Assembly: GCA_948567375.1 (NCBI GenBank)
Contig: OX419761.1
Location: forward strand, 12,190,243 to 12,254,242
DNA: 64,000 nucleotides
Reading direction: 5' to 3'
Origin: Lunularia cruciata
Taxonomy: Eukaryota > Streptophyta > Marchantiopsida > Lunulariales > Lunulariaceae
The notes beneath the pieces were generated by a model, which had not been told where the DNA came from, searched no databases, and saw only the letters and a program-made list of their open reading frames with translations. Below are positions 46,795 to 60,700 of this stretch, piece after piece. A program made the position numbers and the translations under genes. The number at the start of each line of letters is the position of its first letter. Within the stretch, counting starts at the first letter, position 1.

Positions 46795-47220
46795 TGTAAA
46801 AGACCGAAATCGAGGAGAGAAATAGGAGAATGGAAACTCACATTGGGATACTTGAATGAGTGGAAACTCCAAATGCCTAGCATGAGCTTTGGCTTTGGTA
46901 TTTATAGGTAGCATACAAGGCCCTTGAGAAGCTTCTCATGAAGCTTCCTCAAGCCGCTTTCTTAGAGTGCAAGCCAAGTTAAGTAGGAAGCTTCTCAAGA
47001 AGCTTCCTTCTAGAAGCCGTTTACTTGGCGTGCAAGCTAAGCTAGTTGGAAGCTTCTAGAAGCTTCTTTCTAGAAGCTACTTACTTAAGGTGCAAGCTAA
47101 GCTAACCGGGAAACTTCCCAAGAAGCTTCCTAGATACTTCCAGAATATTCTAGGCTAATTTGTCTTATGTGCTACTTTGTGAGCCTGACTGACTTCGTCG
47201 CTAAACTCCATATTGTTACA
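46795..47220 (-). mobile_element. Solo LTR E of the chromovirus family, TSD AGCTA
   Basis: A 426-bp LTR in minus orientation (TGTAAAAGACC to CCATATTGTTACA) with perfect flanks AGCTA at 46,790-46,794 and 47,221-47,225. There is no internal region, so it arose by recombination between two LTRs. It is close to the LTRs of element A and retains the heat-shock modules. Confidence 0.93.
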
Positions 47221-50200
47221 AGCTATCTCCATCACCACACTAATATATATGGTTATGAACCAACACACCAATGAAAAACTACAAAACCCACCGGTTTCAT
47301 TTAATGACAGGAGCATTTGCAGAGCATTCGCATTTGCAGATGGTGAATTTGAATTTGAATAGTTGAGAGCGGCATTTTGGATCCGCCAAAAAATTTCATA
47401 AATTTCAATTTAAGAATCACCCACCAGAAGAACATGGAAACTCTCTCAAGAAGGCACATCATCTCTTTTGACTGTCATTTATTTCACTATAGAACTCCTA
47501 AACATCCGCGGTATAACGTCTAATTTTTATAAATGAATGCAAATTGCATGTGATACACCGTATAATAATTTATGAAGCGTTCATTTGTTAGCACCTCATC
47601 TCTAAAAAAGTTCACTAAAAGAAGTTACTAAATTGTTATTTACCCCGTAGACATCCTTCAAACCTATTTCTGAAACCCCCTAATGTTAATTTCAATGGCG
47701 CTAAGAACACATAATTGGTAAGAACCATCCCATACAAGAACGATGATGAGGTAAGTTCTCACGCCGAGCCACCCCGTATGAGAACAGCGAGGAGATAGGG
47801 ACGACCTTGAACCAGTAGCGTTCCGGAAAAGCAGCGCCGATAGGATACACGCCGTACAGTTTAGTGAACAAGCACTATCTATACAAGCAAGCTCTGTTCC
47901 TGTGACAAGATACGAGATGGCCACCATAGAAGAGAAGAATGGGAAGGCCAGTAGGGGCAAAACGGGGCTAAGCCTTTTTGCCAAGCAAAGGTAGCAGATG
48001 TCTAGATTACAATCTAATCTGATAATGCAATTTGTTTCACATAGTTCTTGAGAAAGTTTGTTTAATTAGCTGTTCTATTATCCTTTCCTCGTACAAGAAT
48101 TTGTTATTCCTTCTTTCTCTTAATTTGCCTAGACAAAAGAAGGTGGATTAATATGAATTTCCTTCTTTCTACAGTGTTCTTCTTTGAAGCTAAGCTCATG
48201 CGACTGTTGCTTAATCACTTAGCGATGACAATTATTGCGAAGTGATTAAATTGATTGAATATTTCACTGGTGAAAACTTTTGCACATCATCCAAAACTAT
48301 GTTCTGGAAGTTCGTAAAGCACGTCTTGTGCCAGAACTATGTTCGTCGCATCCGATTGAGTAAATAAGTTACAGGAGTCGGGAAAGTTAAATAAGAAAGA
48401 AGTCCGAATAAATCTGTTGATCACGATTAGGGGAATAAGGATTAATGCGTATGAGATGACGTTGGATATACCAGGTTTTACATTTGCGAAAACAGCAAAA
48501 GGCGACCACGTAGAAAACACGAAGGATGGGACGACCCTATCAAGCCCGACAAGGGTGAGAAAAAAAGAAGAAAATGGGGCTAAGCCTCAATTTGCAAACC
48601 AAATTTGCACAAATCACGCTACGTGATGCTTCTTCAAATGTTGTGATTGTTATGACTTGTATAGCCTTTTCAAATGTTCCGGTCGTTACGACTTGTATAG
48701 CGATATTTTAGGTGTCGTAGGGCAGATTTAGACTCATTTTACCTGGGTTGTCTCACCCTTGTACAGCTTGAGTGGGTCTTCCATCCTTCGTGTTTTCTAC
48801 GCGGTCACCCTTTTTCCTTTGCGAAAACTAGGAAAACATGATGAATGTCAACCACGGATTAAGAGAACGTTTCCGGGGAGATTAGAGTGGGGTTCTTCTA
48901 GTACACAGCAGCCGCTATTTTACGAAGCAGCTGTTGCGGGGAAATGGCCGAGCCGACTAAAGTAGAGAAGAACAGTAGCAGATAACAGCGCACGACAAAA
49001 GGGCCAATTCCTCGACAGTTTGAACGCAAAAGTTGCAGAATAGACACACTACGACAAATTCTGATCACAGTAAGTCTAAATATGTGCTGTCGTGTACTTG
49101 GCACGTGGAGCCTGAGAGCTCGTGTGTGCTTTGCTCTACCGCAATCAAAAGGCCGTTTCTCGCAGAAAGGCTGGAAGACTGAGGAGGTGGACTTCAATTT
49201 CTTGATTGTATGATTCTGGGCGAAGGGGATGACCGTGGTCGTTGGTATTTAGAGAGAATTGGTTTGTAGCGAATTGCATATTCCGGTGGGTGGAAGACTT
49301 CTAATTTTGCTTAAGTTAGAATTCAGGGGAGTTGAGATAGACTTCTAGTAAGGATTATGAGACTCGTGTTAATAATTGTGACGCTTTGCATGACAAGAGA
49401 GGGTCTGTCAGTGGTTTAGGGTTTAGCCTGTAAAGTGGAGCTTACAATGCGATTGCTAGTATGACGAAACGAGTTCATGATATGCTGGAATTTCATTTGA
49501 GACGAAATTTGTGCGAGAATTTTGCTGGAAATTGTGTGATTGAAAATGGCGAATGTTTTGGAAGAATTGAGTGAACGGTTGGAGTTGGTCGAAATTATTT
49601 GAAGATGTCATCTGAGGTTTCTTAGGGTTCATCAGAACTACAATTTAGTATCCAAAGAAGGCATTAATATGGTTTATATCTGTTTGTGTAGAATTATTTG
49701 CCAAATTTCACAGAAGTTTAGATGGAAAGTGAAAGAGAATGCTGCAGGCTGGAGGAATTATCTGAGTTGCTATAATACTGGAATGAGGGGCTGAAAATAA
49801 ACTAGTACTTAAGGTCAATAACATGCGTATTAACATCCACTTTACAATGCCTGTGACAGAGTGGTTTTCTTCTATTGAGCTCTCGTGAGAGCGAAGATTG
49901 CAAGGACTCCATCAGTAAAAGAGCTGAAAACTGTATATAGGACCACAGAATTTGAGACAAGCTTGAAGTATCACTCACAATTATCACTTCCCAAAGTCTT
50001 CCTCCAGTGATAAGTATGCAAATGCGGCAGTGCTCAGTGCATGAATTCTATGTCAGCTGACAATGGAAGGATGATGGAAGGGAGGAGTGATTGTAGTCCA
50101 GGGAAAGGGATGACTTTTGCATGACATTGGCACGTGGTTTTTGAGCAGCGCGGGCAGTCTGGTTGCGTTACAAAGTTTAAGCGCATTTCGGAATATGTGA

Positions 50201-50618
50201 AAGAGGTTGTGTGGCGAAGTAAAAACTGTCCATTAAGTGGTGGAGAGCCTAGTTCAGGATCCTCATCCACCTATGAAGGTATATAAAAGTCATCAACTCA
50301 GTGCTTTATATGTGATGGGCTGTGCTTTATATCTCTAAGGACGACTTGCTCCAGAAGTTTTCTTTAAATTTGTGCACGAGCACCATCAAGCATGATTGTG
50401 AAGAAGCCTTAGAATTCTCTCGTATTGTCTTGGAGGGAGTGCAAGAATCTCGGCAAAGAGACAAGTGGTTCAAAATATGGGCATGTAGGAATGAGCAGAA
50501 GCAGTATGCAATTGGGGGCTCTTGAGTCCAGAGATGATATCTGGCTTTAGATTGTTGTCTCGTAATGCAGGATTGTCCCTAACTCGCTTGTTTCCCAACT
50601 CGCGGCCTGTTTTGCTAG
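47221..50618. other. Intergenic and 5' region of the INTS1-like gene
   Basis: Base composition becomes more balanced here. The minus-strand frames at 47,664-47,984 and 48,898-49,197 are unrecognised. A direct-repeat-like motif (GGGGCTAAGCCT) occurs near 47,964 and 48,574. Plus-strand sequence at about 50,135-50,275 is open and exon-like (ending GSSSTYE before GTATATA) and may be an upstream exon, but its splice acceptor and an ATG could not be fixed. The transcription start is not identifiable. Confidence 0.4.
48497..48815. repeat. Imperfect inverted repeat, about 64-bp arms
   Basis: 48,497-48,560 and 48,751-48,815 are reverse complements with several mismatches. The core GTAGAAAACACGAAGGATGG is exact. 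The loop is about 190 bp. Possibly a small decayed foldback or MITE. Confidence 0.65.
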
Positions 50619-51146
50619 AGGCATCTGCCGCCAGATACAACGCAAGATAGTGATGAGGTTCGAGCAAAATCCCGTCGATTATTTGATTCTAGGAGCAGAG
50701 AAGATGAGGAAGAGCCGGGCGGATTCCTTGATTTGAATGCAACTCCGAGGGGCTTCGACCTCAATGCCCCGGTTGTTGAGGACGAGAGTCCTCACGGGCA
50801 GAGTGGGTGGTTACCTACCGAAGAGGATGATGCTTGGTTACCTATACGTGAAGAGATAGAGGGAGAAGACGATACGGCAGAACCAAAGCCCTCAGTATCA
50901 GAGGTTGCCTCACCTTCTCAAGTTGCCGTCAAGATTGAGGAAGAAGAACGGGCAGTCAAGTTGGAAAAGTTGGAGTCTCCAGTTCAAACAGAGGAGCACG
51001 AAAGTAACTATCAAGAGAAAGAGTCCGAGGAGGCTAGGGAATTCGTCAAAGAGTCGGATGATGAGACTGACTTGAAACCTCTTGCTGTACCCTCGTCAAC
51101 TGCTGCGGTTCCAACAGCCGCAGTTACTCAGCGGAGCGTTGATTCT
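50619..51146 (+). CDS. Probable 5' coding exon of the INTS1-like gene (acidic N-terminal region)
   Basis: Open for 176 codons from a good acceptor (CCTGTTTTGCTAG before 50,619) to a possible donor (GATTCT|GTATCC after 51,146). No in-frame ATG occurs, so an upstream exon must supply the start. The protein is acidic and low-complexity, with FLDLNATPRGFDLNAPVVED near its start: DLNATP fits the DLNxxP form of the plant EAR repression motif. A Glu/Lys-rich stretch follows. Splicing to 51,505-51,550 (STLGIDDGEKDS) keeps the frame. Its assignment to the INTS1 gene rests on strand, proximity and phase, not on homology. An alternative frame starting ATG at 50,535 overlaps the start. Confidence 0.55.
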
Positions 51147-51504
51147 GTATCCTTCTCTTTATTACTAACTTTTTGTCTAACTTACCTCTGTGACAGGTGC
51201 CTCTATATAGACATGTCTCTGTACCTGGCAACCATAAGCCTAGAATGAGTCGTTGAGCATGACATCTGTTTCATGATTGTGCATAGAGTTTGTAAATTTT
51301 AGTGTTGTTGCAAATGCATTTATGAAAGCTCATGTAGTCATGATCGAGGCTCTTGGCTTATTTCAACGTCTTTAGTTTGGAGAAAACAGAGATAACTTCG
51401 CTCTTTGTGAAACAGCTCAGAAGAAAAGTTTTAAAGTTTTCATTCGTAAGTAAGGACCTCGTAAACTGTGACCTCCGATGTTGGTTCTTTGACTAGAATT
51501 TCAG

Positions 51505-51769
51505 GTATCAACACTCGGGATCGATGATGGTGAGAAGGATTCTACTCTATGTAATATGATTTGAGGATCAGACATATGCTCGGATAAAGACAACAGACTT
51601 GAACATAACTTTTTGTTTTGTTATTCCCCGTACCGGGGTTCGCCCTCAAGAAGTTGTACATCATAGTCAGTCGTTGTATCCAGATGCAGCTCCTTTCCAG
51701 TTTGTTTCCTATCCAGATCTTCGTTCCTCTCATGCTCCTGGTCCTTCTGATAACCACCTAACGATCAAG
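51505..51769 (+). CDS. Possible small exons of the INTS1-like gene, structure unresolved
   Basis: 51,505-51,550 follows TTTCAG and ends before GTAATA. A second open segment (about 51,654-51,765, VHHSQSLYPDAAPFQFVSYP) could follow in frame. It cannot be joined to the next certain exon without a frame change near 51,765, since no intron of reasonable size fits. A missed splice form, a sequence error or a real frameshift are all possible. Confidence 0.35.
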
Positions 51770-54700
51770 CTTTTCTACTTCCACTGCAAATCATGTCCTC
51801 CACGTTCTCCATTTGATGCTTGCAGATCTGGACATTTTACGTTCTATTTGGAGTGCACATCAGCAAAATGACGTGGATTCTATGGACAATGTGCTAATGG
51901 AAGCATGTGAAGAGTTGGCTAAGAGTCCGTTCACTCCTAGTCGTTATCATTACTTGAGCTGTTTGTACATCTCAAAGAAGCTCCCCGAAGCATTTGCACT
52001 TCCTAAGACGTTCAAGGTAAGAATTTGCTTCAATGGCTTTATATATACAGATGCAGTGACTGTTTAGACACCAGTGTTAAGTTCTCCTGGCACTCAGTAC
52101 ATGCTTCCTGTTTAAATATCTTTACGTCGTTCCAGTTTGATGAAGGTGGGGTAGATCTGACATGATTTGCTTTAAGCTTAAGATATAGTCCATAACCCCA
52201 TGTCGTTCTGAGTTCTGATGCAGGTTTTACTGGGATTTCTGAAAAGTCCAAGCAGTGGCCAGTCAACCGTTAAGAGACAGATTATGCTACCAGTCCTCGC
52301 TTGTAAACTTCTGAATCGAGCATTCGCTCATGAAGCACAGTGGCCTTTAGAGTTCGTGCAAGTAAGTAAACAGCTAAATATGAATCGATGTGAAATTATG
52401 TCAAAAGTGAGTTCCGCTTGTAAGTAGGTGTATGTATAGATACGCTGGTTTTCATACAAATGTACAGTTATCTGTTCATGGGCTGTTACCTCAATTGTTC
52501 TCGTGGGGATCCGCACCTACTCTTACCAAAGATATAGATTAATGTAGGTGACCATCTCTCTCATATGATTGGTCTTGATTGCTGTTTACAGACCTGTAAT
52601 AAATCTGGGTTGGTATGTTGGCTTGCGTGAACATGCTGTGCTTACGCCTTCCTGCTAGAATTTTGTTCCTATATCCTCATACCCTACGAGCTGCAAAACT
52701 GCCGCATTTGTGTGCTTTCAAGGGCACCATAGAAGGTTTTGAATTGGTCATGGTTACTTGTAGCTTACAGTTCGATCTCGTTCTACTAACTTCGGAGCTG
52801 TGAAAACAACTTCCAGATATGTCTTACTATTATATTTGTTGGCAGATTTACCTGGAGGATGCCACTGGATCACGCTCATGGATTGAACATGACGGGTGCA
52901 AGGAATTTGTGGCAAATGTCTTGACGGCATTTCCGGATGTGGATGTGGTACATTTTCTCAAGCCGACACGCCTTGTTCGGTAGTGTCTACTTCTATGTTC
53001 GTAATTGTGGGTTCAGTTGTGTTGAGGTTCACTATGTCCGTCCTAATCTCTAACAAGGACTGAGATAGTGAGAGCACCAGGGGGTAACTACTCTGTCTGT
53101 TAAGCTCCAATAATATAAGTTGGAAATAACATTTTATAGAGGAAGTTCAAACGCAACTTGAAACAAATTATTCTGACTTGTTATGTCTTCTTTTGGAGAA
53201 ACTATGCACCCCATGACGCCAAGCTTATGAATCCCTCGATCACAATCAAACCAGAACATCTCTGGCTAATTTTCACTTCAACACGCAGAGGAAGATGTCG
53301 ATGTGCGAATGTCAATGTTAATTAACATTCACCTTATGTCGCATCTCTCGGTATTCACTGTATGAGTTAGAGTTTCCTTAAACCCTAAGTTAGACTAAAT
53401 TTTGCCAAGACGAATTGTCAACCAGACGAGTCTAAAGTTTGGGCCTTCTAAATTCATGGATGACTTGTTGGGTTGTTTATCTTATGGTTATCAGCTCGAT
53501 TTTGATGTTCCTCAGGAGTCGTCCGGTAGCCCAGAAGATTCAAGCTCGACAAGATTACAAGATTCCCAAAGGTATCCAGGATTGTTTCCGGTTTGGACAA
53601 CTGCTGCTATTCTTCGGTCTATTTTTGGAGGTCTCTTTCATTTCATTGGACGCTTGGCAATCTGAGTTTAAATTTACCTTTATGCAGTGGCTCAGGAGAA
53701 ATTGTTCAAGGTCAGACGGTCAAAACTGAAGCGTCTGCAATCTCAATTCAGGGAACGGTGAGAAAACCAGCTGCCTTTTCTGAAATTATTCCAGAACCTC
53801 TCAGTTGGTGATCGGACCTTACCCGTTCGAGGAAGACTAAGTAGCAATGCGCCAACTTGACTCGCTAAAATGGGCCTACCTTTAGATTAACGGAATTTGA
53901 TTTCTCAGGCTAACACGATACTTTATAAGATAAACGGATGCTAAGAAGCTGTTACGCCCATTTTGATTTGTAGGTCCCGGCAAAATGCAAATATCAATTG
54001 GAGGAAATACGGGCACAAGTACGAGCTGAATTTCTACAGGCACTGAATCAGTTGCTAGGTTCAGCCTCTACGAAGGACAATCCTCGCCAATTATTGAAGT
54101 AAGAAAGTGGCCTTCTTTGTATCAAGTTCTTTGACCCTAGACTTAACTAAGATCAGGGTTATGGCTGTAGATGTAAGATATTGACCAGAAGAATGTGATA
54201 ATCACAGTCAAACTTTGGAGACAGGACTGTTATATCAAGGCGATTTTATTACTGCACTCATAAAAGTTATTTCATGTTTGCAGTAGGCGTTTGAATGATT
54301 TGGCAGTAACGAGGTTCATAGGCAAAATGACCTAGCACTTAGATATTTAGTGGAGTCTTTGACAAAAATCTTAGAGAACTAAACTGTCTTCTGGTTCTCA
54401 TAGTTCCACTTTATTCTTGTCCTTTAACCACACGGCACACTTTCTCTAACTAATCGGACATCTCCGAACCGCAAGGCTGTTTATGCAAGGTGCAGGATAT
54501 GAGGAGGTGCGGGTCGTGGCATCCAGTATGCTGGAGGGCTACTTGAACAACACAGTTCATCTGCGTGCAGCGAAAGCATTATTGGATCGTATCCTGCAGC
54601 GTACTCGAGGCACCAGTGATAATGACTATACCACAGTTGCAAATCTTCTAGCTCTCAGAATAACATCTATGCAGGCTCCCGGACAGGTAGAGTGCATATC

Positions 54701-57700
54701 TATTGACAGCTTTTACAGACTGGAGTATCGTTAATGTCTTACGGATAATTATGTTGCTGAAAGTCAAGGGAAGAAGTGTGGTGTTTTCTTTGAAATTCAA
54801 ATCAACTCTTAGCAGCCTCTTTAAACACTGCTGGTATCATCATCTCTCGTTCTGTCCGGGCCGTTAGCACAATCATGTCCTTGATTACTTTCTATCGAGA
54901 TCGGATTTCTGATGGATATCTGTGCAGATCAAGTCGCTGCACGGAAATATTTTTGGTGACATGGTAACTCAGCTTGTGAGGAGAAGGCCAGAGTATGCTA
55001 GCCTTGCTTTGAAGGTGACGTAATTGAGTCTTCGTACTTGAAAACTTGGCAGTAGTTGCTAAATTTCTTGTTCTTTTCAGAGCTGAGTATATGTGCTTGA
55101 TCAGATCGTCAATAATTGCCAGTTCTCCGAGAATATACTCAAACAAAAGTGCTCGGATGCCATGACATTCTCTGACTGGTGTAATCGTGAATACTAACTG
55201 CAGACATTTGTAAACGCGGAAGTCAATAGCAAAAACCCACACAATCTTAAAAGTATGGTTATGGTTCTGAAGGCCATGCCAGAATCTCCACCTCCAGAAC
55301 ATGAGCTTGCGTCCATCTTTCAGGTAGCAATTTAGCTTAAGGGTTTACCGCAACTCTGCTTTTCTATATCTATTAACTTGAAACATTTCTCTTTTCTCTC
55401 GATTAAAGAAATGCGCAGCAAAACATTTAGCCTTTACACTTCAAATATTCAGAGCCCCTTGTAACTTGTTTGTTCAGGAGCATGCGGCAAACGAGGAGTA
55501 TCGGTTCCAGCTGAGAGACTTAATTCGCAGGTACCGTGTACATTCTCCCAGTGTCGTTATGTGCAGGCGAAGCTGGCTCAGAAGGATATCGAGAACCCAC
55601 TTAAAACTAGTTTAAATTCTGTTCATATAAGCAGACTTTGAGAAATGTATTGTAAACAGGGAGTTGTAATCTATGGCAAGAAAGTTGGAGGTATGTGCTC
55701 CGTGCTGAAGGCTAAAAGTTGCAGTCATCCGTTCTGCTTGGCTAAGAAGAAGTTACGTTACGTTTAAACCAAAGCCGAATTGGGTGGCCGGCTAGTTAGG
55801 GAAACCGAGATGAACCACAATAGCGTTAGATAAATGTTTTGTTAATCTTCGAATCATGATCTAGAGTTCTGAATACATCTTTGCGTGCTTGTGCTTTATG
55901 ATTATTGAAGAAAAGGTTAAAACGGCAAGCAATGTATCAGTTGTTTCACCTGACCGTGCATTGTCTCCCGGCAGTAGCTCTTGATCCTCAGCAGACCCAA
56001 TGTTTCACAAGCTCCACATTATACAAAAGCTTATTCAGTAGTGTGGTGGGGATTCAGGATGATGAAACAAGTCGGTTCAGATCTGGATGTGCATGCTCTC
56101 TGCCATGGCCTAATGCAGCCGTGGCCCGTGATGGCTGAGCAGCATGAGAGTCTTAAGGAGGTGTGGTTGAAACAGGTGAGCTGTCAACTTTTTGCTTTAC
56201 GTTTGTCAGAGAGGAGTATACTACAATTGCATTATATTCTTTGGCACGACTGGGTTGCATATTCATACACTCAATATATTTCTTAGTCGATTTATACTTA
56301 TCAGCAAGTATCTTTATATGTAGCTCTTTGGCGATCCTGTCAAATGCAATTTAGTTCAGTGTGATGAGAACCTTTCTTCCTAGTCTTTGAAGTAGATGGT
56401 CTATTCTCAGTCATTCTGACTTCTGATGTATCAGACATCCTAGCACTCAGCTTTCCTAGTCTCACCAGAGTAGACACTCCTGATTACACTCAGCAATATT
56501 CAACTCACTCTCTCTCAGAGCCTTCAAAGATAGTACACAGCAGCACTCACGCAGCATGAAAGGTACCCCAGTGGTAAGCAGCATAGAACACACCTAAAAC
56601 AAGGTACAAGGTGCTGGGAATGATCCTTGTATGAGAACTTACCTTAACATGAGCAGAGAGCACTCATATATATACACAAGCAAGCTCTAGAAGTTTGCTT
56701 TGCAGAGCCCTAATTAGGGCCCTCACTTCACCTTAATCATGTATCTAGCCTAATCATGTATTTAGTCTAATCATGTATCTAGTCACTAAACTAGAGATTA
56801 TCAAAACTAACACTCCCACTTAATGAGAGTTTCGGACTATTCCCATTTCTACAGCACATTTTATGTGTTTATCTTTAGGTAATGCTTTTGTAAACACATC
56901 AGCTGTCATCTCCTGTGTAGAACAGTAAACTAACTTCACTACATTCTCCCTTTCTTTCTCCTCTACAAATCTTCTTCTAATCTCAATATGCTTAGTCCTT
57001 GGGTGATGTACAGGATTTTTGCTAAGTGCTATACTTCCTGTATTGTCACAGTACAATGTAGTAGGACTCTCATGCTCAAAACCCAACTCCTTAAGAAGTC
57101 TCCTGTTCCAGATGACTTCTTGAGTAGCATTTGAGGCAGCCATAAATTCTGCCTCAGTAGTAGACAGTGCAACAGATGTTTGCTGTTTACTACGCCAGCT
57201 AATTGCTCCACCACTAAGCATGATGACATATCCAGTAGTTGATCTACTGTTATCTGTGTCATCTCCCCAACTAGCATCTGTATATGCTTCAAGTGTAGAA
57301 GCAAGTATGTTTCCTTTCTTTCTGTACTCCAAGAATGCATAGTGAGTACCCTTTAAGTACCTGAATACTCTCTTTATACCTTTCCAATGTACTTGTGCAG
57401 GGTTGCTAGTATATCTAGCTAGTGCTCCCACTGCATAGCAGATATCTGGTCTTGTACAGACCATGATAAACATTAGAGAACCAAGAGCACTCTGATACAA
57501 CACTTTGTCACAGAGATTCATCTCCCCATCTATGATTCTGCTGTGCTTCCACCCCAGATCAAGAGGTGTAGAGACAGGATTTGCCTCTGTCATCTGATAC
57601 TTAGCTAGTATGGATCCCACATACTGTGATTGACTAATTCGGATCCATCTTGCTTCTCTGTCTCTGCTCACTTTGATTCCCAAAACGAGTTTTACAGGAC

Positions 57701-60700
57701 CAAGAATAGTCATCTCAAAAACAGAATACAAGAAATCTATCACTCTTTTGATAGATTCATTGTTTCCCAACAGTAATAGATCATCTACATTTACAGCTAT
57801 GTATACATCATCTCTAGTATACACACTCATGTCAGAGTCTGCTCGTTTGAAATCTTGCTCTCTCAAGTATGAGTCTAGTTTCTCATACCAGGCTCTAGGA
57901 GCTTGCTTAAGACCATATAAAGCCTTCTTAAGCAAACATACTTTTCCTTTGCCTGCAGTATATCCATCTGGAACATCCATGTAGATAGTCTCTCTCAAAT
58001 CTCCATTGAGAAAGGCTGTTTTCACATCTAGCTGCTCCACTTCCCAATCTCTCTCTGCAGCAAGAGCTAGAAGCATGCGAATAGATCCATACCTGGCAAC
58101 TGGTGCAAACGTTTCTGAATAATCTATTGATGCTTTCTGATTGAAGCCCTTTGCAACAAGTCTTGCCTTGTACTTCAGGATCTCATTCTCAGCTCCACGT
58201 TTGACCCTGAAAACCCATTTACAGCCAATTGCTTTCTTACCTGGTGGTAAATCAGCTAGTACCCATGTACCATTATTCTGAAGAGACTTCTTCTCTTCTG
58301 CTATAGCCAACTCCCACTGACTCGAATCTGGTCTGAGCAAAGCTTGCTGTAAAGTGTCTGGATCACAATCTTCATGACAGATGTAAGATTCATCTAACAT
58401 CTCTTCTGATAGAAAGCCAAGTCTGTCAATAGGTTTTCTATCTCTCTGTGATCTTCATGGCTCTGTGCCGAGAAGTTTCATGTCATCTTTTGACATCTCC
58501 GGAATCTCACTCAGAGATTCTGCATCTGCAGTCTGCTTCTGGGAGTCTTCTTCTGTAGTATCAGAATCAGATACCACCATCTGTTTAGGCCTTCTTGTGT
58601 ACACCTTCAGACTCTCCTTTGGTGAACCATCAGCTTCAGGTAGAGATTGCTCTTCTGATGATTTATCTGAAAAACTGACTCTGCAGCTTGGGAAGATAGG
58701 TTGATCAGGCTGATCAAACTGATCAGCTTGCTTCTGCAACTCATTATTGTTCTCACTCCAAGTCCTCAATTCATCAAAGAGTACATCTCTACTTCTGATG
58801 ATCTGTCTAGACTTAGGATTGTACAGAAGATATCCTTTCAGTCCCTCTTCATATCCTACAAAGAGCATTCTCTCAGCTTTCTTTGTGAACTTCCTCCTTT
58901 GCTCCTTGGGAATATGAACATAGGCAGGACATCCAAAAACCTTCAAAGCTGAAAGATTAGGTTTCTTACCACTCCAGCATTTTTCAGGAGTTCTTCCTTG
59001 CAATGCTGTGGTACCACTGATATTTCTAAGATAATTTGCAGTGCTAATTGCAGCACCCCAAAACTTTCTCTCCAGCTTGGCATGTTGGAGCATGGCCAAT
59101 GCTTTGTCCACCAGTGTCCTATTCAACCTTTCTGCAACTCCATTCTGTGCAGGACTGTCTCTGGCAGTACAGTCAAGAAGGATTCCTTTCTCTGACAGAA
59201 AAGAGAGGAATTCCTCATTCCTGTACTCTCTGACTCCATCTGTTCTCAATTGCTTGACTTTCCTCCCAGTCTGCAAATCAGCCATAGCTACAAACTTCTG
59301 GAATTTTCGCAGGACTTCATCCTTGCTTTTCATGAGATAGATAAAAGCTCTTTCTACTGTAATCATCCACAAAGGAAATATAGTAGGCTGCTCCACTCAA
59401 TGACTTCTCAGTCATGTATCCCCATACATCAGAATGTATGACATCTAGAAGACCAGAAGCTCTAGATGAAGATTTCTTGGGGATAGGAGCCTTGTGTGCC
59501 TTACCTTCTGCACACCCAATGCAGAACTCGATTTTTCCTATGGGATCCAGTTTCAACCCATCCACTACCTTCTCTAAAGCATATAGGTTTTGCACTGACA
59601 AGTGCCCTAACCTCAAAAGCCACAGATGGATATCATTTCTATTTTCTGCTACCAATGCAGAATCAGAACAATCAGCTTTCATCAACTTCAACAGCTTCCC
59701 TTCGGCAGTGCCATATCCAAGGACCAGCTCTCCTTTCTTCAAACTGCATTGATTTCTGTTGCTTTCAAACAGAACATCCACTCCATGCTCCATGAGGCGA
59801 TGTACTGATATCAAGTTCTTGGTGTAATCTGGACATAGAGCACATCTTCCAAATAGCTCTTACAAGAACTTGTGTTAGATCTTCCCATGAAGGCAATAGG
59901 AACTTTGCCAATTCCTAACACTGGATTCAAAATCCCAGGTCCACAACGAACACTCTTGGGAATCTTCAGAGGTTGAAGAGTTGAGAACAGCTCCTTCTGG
60001 TAACAGATATGAGAGGTGGCTCCAGAATCCAAGAACCATCCAGAACCGTTTGTGGACAACTGCGATTCTGCCAACATTCCACAATCTAGTTCTTCTGCTG
60101 AGTACCCCTCCTCATCGCTTTCTATCTCATTGCACTCCTCTGTGTTGTAAGCTGAACTCGCAAATTTTTGACCTTTTACTGGTTGAGGTCCCTTGCCTAC
60201 CTTCTTCAGCTCTCGTTCTCTCCATTCTCTTCTCTTGGGACATATAGGTGCAACATGACCTCTCTCATGACAGAAATAACAGATCCTGTTATCAGCATTA
60301 CTAACCCCCTTACCAGATTTACTCACTCTGGATTGCTCTGGTTTGCTCACTCTTCTATCTGGCACTCTCTTTGACTGAGAAGAAGCACTGAACAGAGCAG
60401 AATCTCCCAAATCATTAAACTTCATCTCTAGGTCCTCGTTGTCTCTGCTAAACACCAACCAATTGTTTATCACATAATCCCATGTGACAACTTCAAAAGG
60501 TAGAATTTTTAGAGCTACTTTGATAGGCTGGTAGCTTGGAGGGAGAGTCTTCAAGAGATGGTTGATCTCATATTTCTCTGTAAGGGGACACCAATCCTCC
60601 TTGACACTCTTGAAGACCTTCTGTAACTTTCACAAGTGCAAAGTAAAGTCTTCACCATCTGCAAGTTTAGTGTTCCACATCCCATCCCAGATCCTACTGG

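Noticed and set aside
47664..47984. Minus-strand 106-codon frame with hydrophobic N-terminus.
   Set aside because: No recognisable domain, and it lies in sequence with repeat-like motifs upstream of the gene; not enough to call a gene.
50034..50270. Minus-strand 78-codon frame.
   Set aside because: The plus strand over the same bases looks more exon-like for the INTS1 gene; no support for the minus frame.
55660..55695. Possible INTS1 micro-exon with an in-frame TAA, suggesting a pseudogene.
   Set aside because: Exon 55,478-55,530 joins 56,058-56,175 directly in phase and gives a better match to INTS1, so the stretch is intronic.
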